Below are positions 16,361 through 19,238 of a stretch of DNA of 19,238 bases, one piece after another. Location of the stretch: contig JAOXYB010016099.1 in assembly GCA_028565635.1 (NCBI GenBank), positions 1 through 19,238 on the forward strand, read 5' to 3'. Below the pieces are notes generated by a model. It was not told the origin of the DNA and did no database searches. It saw only the letters and a program-made list of their open reading frames with translations. This stretch comes from Phoronis ovalis (taxonomy: Eukaryota > Phoronida > Phoronidae). Every line of letters starts with the position of its first letter. Positions within the stretch are counted from its first letter, which is position 1. The position numbers were made by a program, and so were the translations under genes.

Positions 16361-16366
16361 AATAAA
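16361..16366 (+). terminator. Proximal polyadenylation signal candidate
   Basis: AATAAA lies 115 bases after the stop codon. The region downstream is not clearly GT-rich, so strength is uncertain; use would give a very short 3' UTR. Confidence 0.35.
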
Positions 16367-16804
16367 TAGGGAAAATGAGGAAAAATGTTAAACAAGTAGT
16401 TTGTCCATAAAACTAGAGCTGGTTAATTATTTTTTTTTAGGATTTAATACCCTTGCTTTGTATAAAATTGACAAAGTTATTGTTAGAATTGAAGACTGTT
16501 TATGTATCGTTTTAAGTGGTTTCCAAGTTCAAAAAGGAGGATGCTTGTTTATTAAGATATTTTTTAAAGTGCAATAATATTGCCAATTATTTGATATGTA
16601 CATGTATGATAAAGAAACTTATTTTAATTAGAATTTTTTTTGAATATATAATTTGAGTGTATCGAACAAGATTAAACTCAAAATTTCTGCGTTGTTAATT
16701 ACTTGTTTACTCAAAGCAGTAACAGAAAGAACGAACAAATAATTGTTTTTGATTTCTGAAACTGTGATTGCAAATTGAAGAGGAAAATTAATATAATTTT
16801 TTAA

Positions 16805-16810
16805 AATAAA
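16805..16810 (+). terminator. Internal polyadenylation signal candidate
   Basis: AATAAA followed within about 5-25 bases by a T/GT-rich stretch (ttttatgttgtaagtgtttc), a reasonable signal plus downstream element. Confidence 0.35.
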
Positions 16811-18731
16811 TTTTATGTTGTAAGTGTTTCATGCCCCAACAGCCAAATTTGTTTGTAGTTCTGAGGGTTTAAACAAATGTTTTTATATCCCAATCCTGTA
16901 AATACTACGGATATTTTGATGTTCAGATGGACTCGAAGTCTGTGTTAGATCTTCAGATATATACTGCACCAAATGTCAGTAATTAATGAATCTTTTGCAT
17001 GTTCAATAAGACAGTGTGCTCAATGTACAATAATGAGACCCAGTGATAAATGCTGCCATCATACATAAAAGTGTAGGTATGACACTCTTGGGGTCCAATT
17101 TCAAGTAATTTATACATCGAAGCAATTTACGCAGTAAATACTAGCAATTTTTAATCTGAAAGTTAACTTACAAATAAACTATTGCAAGCACAAGATGTAA
17201 ATGTAATCTGTAATAAACAAGATTAGTCCTCCCTTTTGCTGTAAGTGGACTTTTTCTCATAGCTTAACACCACCTCCCCATCTGGTAGTTTTACAAGGGA
17301 CTTGTCATCTATGTGTGTGAAAAATTCCATGAGCTATAGACTCAACATTAAACTGTATAACTTTGGTTGCAGCAAATAGCATACTTATATCCTGATTCTA
17401 CCAGTATTAGGTTTTTTACACTATTGTATGTACAGCTCTGTGTTGATCTGAATTTATGTGAATTTGTGCTGGGAATTGTTTTGTTGAGTGATATATTTTA
17501 TTATATATAATTTGTTTATATGAAGAGAAAGCTTTTATTTTACCAAACTGAGAATATAATAATTATAGATTTATATAGTCAGAGAGTGTAGTTATGCTGT
17601 AAATTTTGTGCTTTTATTTTGCCATTTCTAGTGTCAGTTTTCAAATCTTGTTACCGCACCTGTAAGACATGAGAATTTAAGGCAAAGTACAATGCAATAT
17701 TCATGAAAAGTTTAAAGATAATCAAAGTTTCTCAAGTATGGAACAAAAATTCTTATTTATTATTGTTAAAATTAATAACCATCTAATAAAACATCTTTTC
17801 TTTTAAATTGCTTATCATCTTGAAAACTGTGACCCTGAATTTGTGGTAATATTTGAAAACTTTGCATTACATATATCCTCCTAATGGTGACATTTGTAAA
17901 ATGCTATTAGAAATGGTTATATTGATCACCTGTAGATTTTTATTAGGTTATTGCAGTCGTGGCACTGTAACGGACATTGTGTGTTGCCATAGCTGGAGTC
18001 AAATCACGTAACTAAATGTCGGCCATTTTGTATTATTGCAGTCTTGTTATTAGGATGAGGGACAGGAAGGAGATTGTTTTTCCTATTGTTATATACTGTA
18101 ATTTCCAACTATTACATATCATGGGAAAACAAAAAATATCAGTGTGTATGTATGTAGTATGACATTTAAAGTGTTTCATGCATTGCAAGTTTGAAAAGGA
18201 TGGATTTTATATCTGATAAAGCCTTTTAGTCCCTCTGTGAGTTTTTGGCGTCCATAATACTTTTGCATTTAGTAATCATTAAGAATTACAGCTAATTTTC
18301 TGGTTTAAAGAACTTGGAAAAACATTAAAATTGGCACAGGAAATTTAAAAAAAATATTTCTGTACTTGTTAATTCAGTAGAATTTCATTGCCAAGATCCT
18401 GGAAGATCGATAAACTGGAACTTTTAATACTATATTGCAAAAATGTCCGTTTCTTAGCAGTTTTATACATTATTTATATGACTTCTTTGCTTCCTATGCT
18501 GTACTAAAATATCATTTTATATGAAAAAAGTGATTCAAAAGGAAGGATAACTTTGCGATATAAACTATTTCTGCTTCCATTTGATGGTGGATAGTGGACA
18601 TGTTACTCCATTTGTCTGCCATCTTAACAGAGGAGTTAACAGATACCTATGCTTCCCACTGTCAGTTGATTCTAACAGTCACCTGACTTAGAAATGTTTA
18701 TATTGCCTAGATTTTGAATGGTTGTAAAAAA

Positions 18732-18737
18732 AATAAA
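18732..18737 (+). terminator. Distal polyadenylation signal candidate 1
   Basis: AATAAA followed by actatttttggtggac and further T-rich sequence, which looks like a downstream element. Confidence 0.4.
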
Positions 18738-18823
18738 TGAACTATTTTTGGTGGACATCAATTTTTTGTATTCATAATGATTAGTGTCTGTTACTGTAAT
18801 CATTGTATAAATGTATACAGTTA

Positions 18824-18829
18824 AATAAA
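18824..18829 (+). terminator. Distal polyadenylation signal, best candidate for gene end
   Basis: AATAAA with the GT-rich stretch gtgttttattgttggtc about 25-45 bases downstream; cleavage would fall near 18840-18855. No further coding or UTR-like evidence follows. Confidence 0.5.
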
Positions 18830-18850
18830 TAATGTAAACATGTCAAAGTA

Positions 18851-19238
18851 CCACAGTGTTTTATTGTTGGTCTTCTTCAAATTTATTCTCTTACCTAGAA
18901 TGCAAGGCTTTTTGCATATGGCATATTAAGGATGCAAATTATTTTCCCATTTCCTTTGAACATAGTTACATTACAACCCAGGTGTTACTTAAGGCTTGTT
19001 CCCATTGTTACTCAACTTGGTGGCTTAAATAAAGCCCTCAAAAAATAAAGTACGCATGTTTGCCGTTCCCACTACAAAATTCAAAGCGCGATTAAAGTCT
19101 ACCGGGAAATTTCTCCCGACGTCATTTGACACACTTGTACAACGCCCATGCGCATTAGATCTTGTTTACTCCGTTCCACGTGTGACTTTTAAGAAATGGA
19201 ATGTCACACTTTAATATGCTATTCTATTTATAAAAGAA
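18851..19238. promoter_or_regulatory. Intergenic tail with a CpG-richer block of promoter-type motifs
   Basis: At about 19085-19195 CpG becomes frequent. GACGTCAT (CRE-like) lies at 19118-19125, GCCCATGCGCA (close to NRF1) at 19144-19154, and CACGTG (E-box) at 19187-19192. A short inverted repeat CGGGA...TCCCG lies just before the CRE. Two more AATAAA motifs (19028, 19044) lie ahead of it. This could be the promoter of a neighbouring gene beyond the window, but no coding start is visible. Confidence 0.35.

Larger units (their letters stand above)
16247..18850 (+). other. HDAC4: 3' untranslated region of HDAC4 (approximate end)
   Basis: No coding frame is seen after the stop, and the sequence is AT-rich with many ATTTA-like motifs. 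AATAAA hexamers lie at 16361, 16805, 17173, 17212, 17785, 18732 and 18824. A Pumilio-type element TGTAAATA is at 16897-16904. The true end could be any of the signals; the last is preferred because a GT-rich stretch follows it. The extent is inferred, not seen. Confidence 0.55.

Noticed and set aside
1-19238. Bacterial-type operon, CRISPR array, tRNA or rRNA genes
   Set aside because: None seen: no direct-repeat/spacer array, no clover-leaf candidates noticed by eye, and gene structure is clearly spliced eukaryotic.

Overview
The window is animal genomic DNA: AT-rich, with many short exons split by GT-AG introns and no bacterial-style gene packing. It carries one recognisable gene, on the + strand: a class IIa histone deacetylase of the HDAC4/5/7/9 family. 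Invertebrates usually have a single copy, called HDAC4. The gene keeps a catalytic tyrosine that vertebrate class IIa enzymes have replaced with histidine. With the single-gene style and AT-rich introns, this points to an invertebrate bilaterian, perhaps a lophotrochozoan such as a mollusc or annelid; the phylum is a guess.

Layout: positions 1-2990 hold no exon I can support. This stretch is either the 3' part of a 5' intron or upstream sequence; it contains a 12-bp minisatellite and an inverted-repeat (foldback/MITE-like) block at about 1646-2443. Twenty-two coding exons run from 2991 to the stop at 16244-16246. Every junction is GT-AG and the phases join without a break, giving 992 codons plus the end of a split codon from a 5' exon that I cannot find. 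A 3' UTR of up to about 2.6 kb follows, with several AATAAA signals; the best distal one is at 18824. The last 390 bases include a small CpG-richer block with CRE, NRF1-like and E-box motifs, which may belong to a neighbouring gene.

Protein (numbered from the first whole codon, 2993): a glutamine-rich coiled coil (about 14-112), a MEF2-binding helix (about 119-140), a basic NLS between the first 14-3-3 site and residue 228, three CaMK/14-3-3 serines (S193, S406, S539), a PLDLS motif (270-274), a SUMO-interaction-like motif (478-487), the deacetylase domain (about 567-930) with zinc ligands D748, H750 and D841, and a C-terminal export signal (about 958-971). Together these form the signal-dependent repressor module of the family: the N-terminal half binds MEF2 and is exported when phosphorylated, and the C-terminal half is the deacetylase fold.

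The points most worth a second look are the retained catalytic tyrosine; a potential MITR-like truncated isoform made by read-through and polyadenylation just after exon 12; a 36-bp microexon in the coiled coil; and an ATC microsatellite that begins two bases inside the donor of intron 1. I see no RNA genes, CRISPR arrays, bacterial operons or novel multi-gene system.
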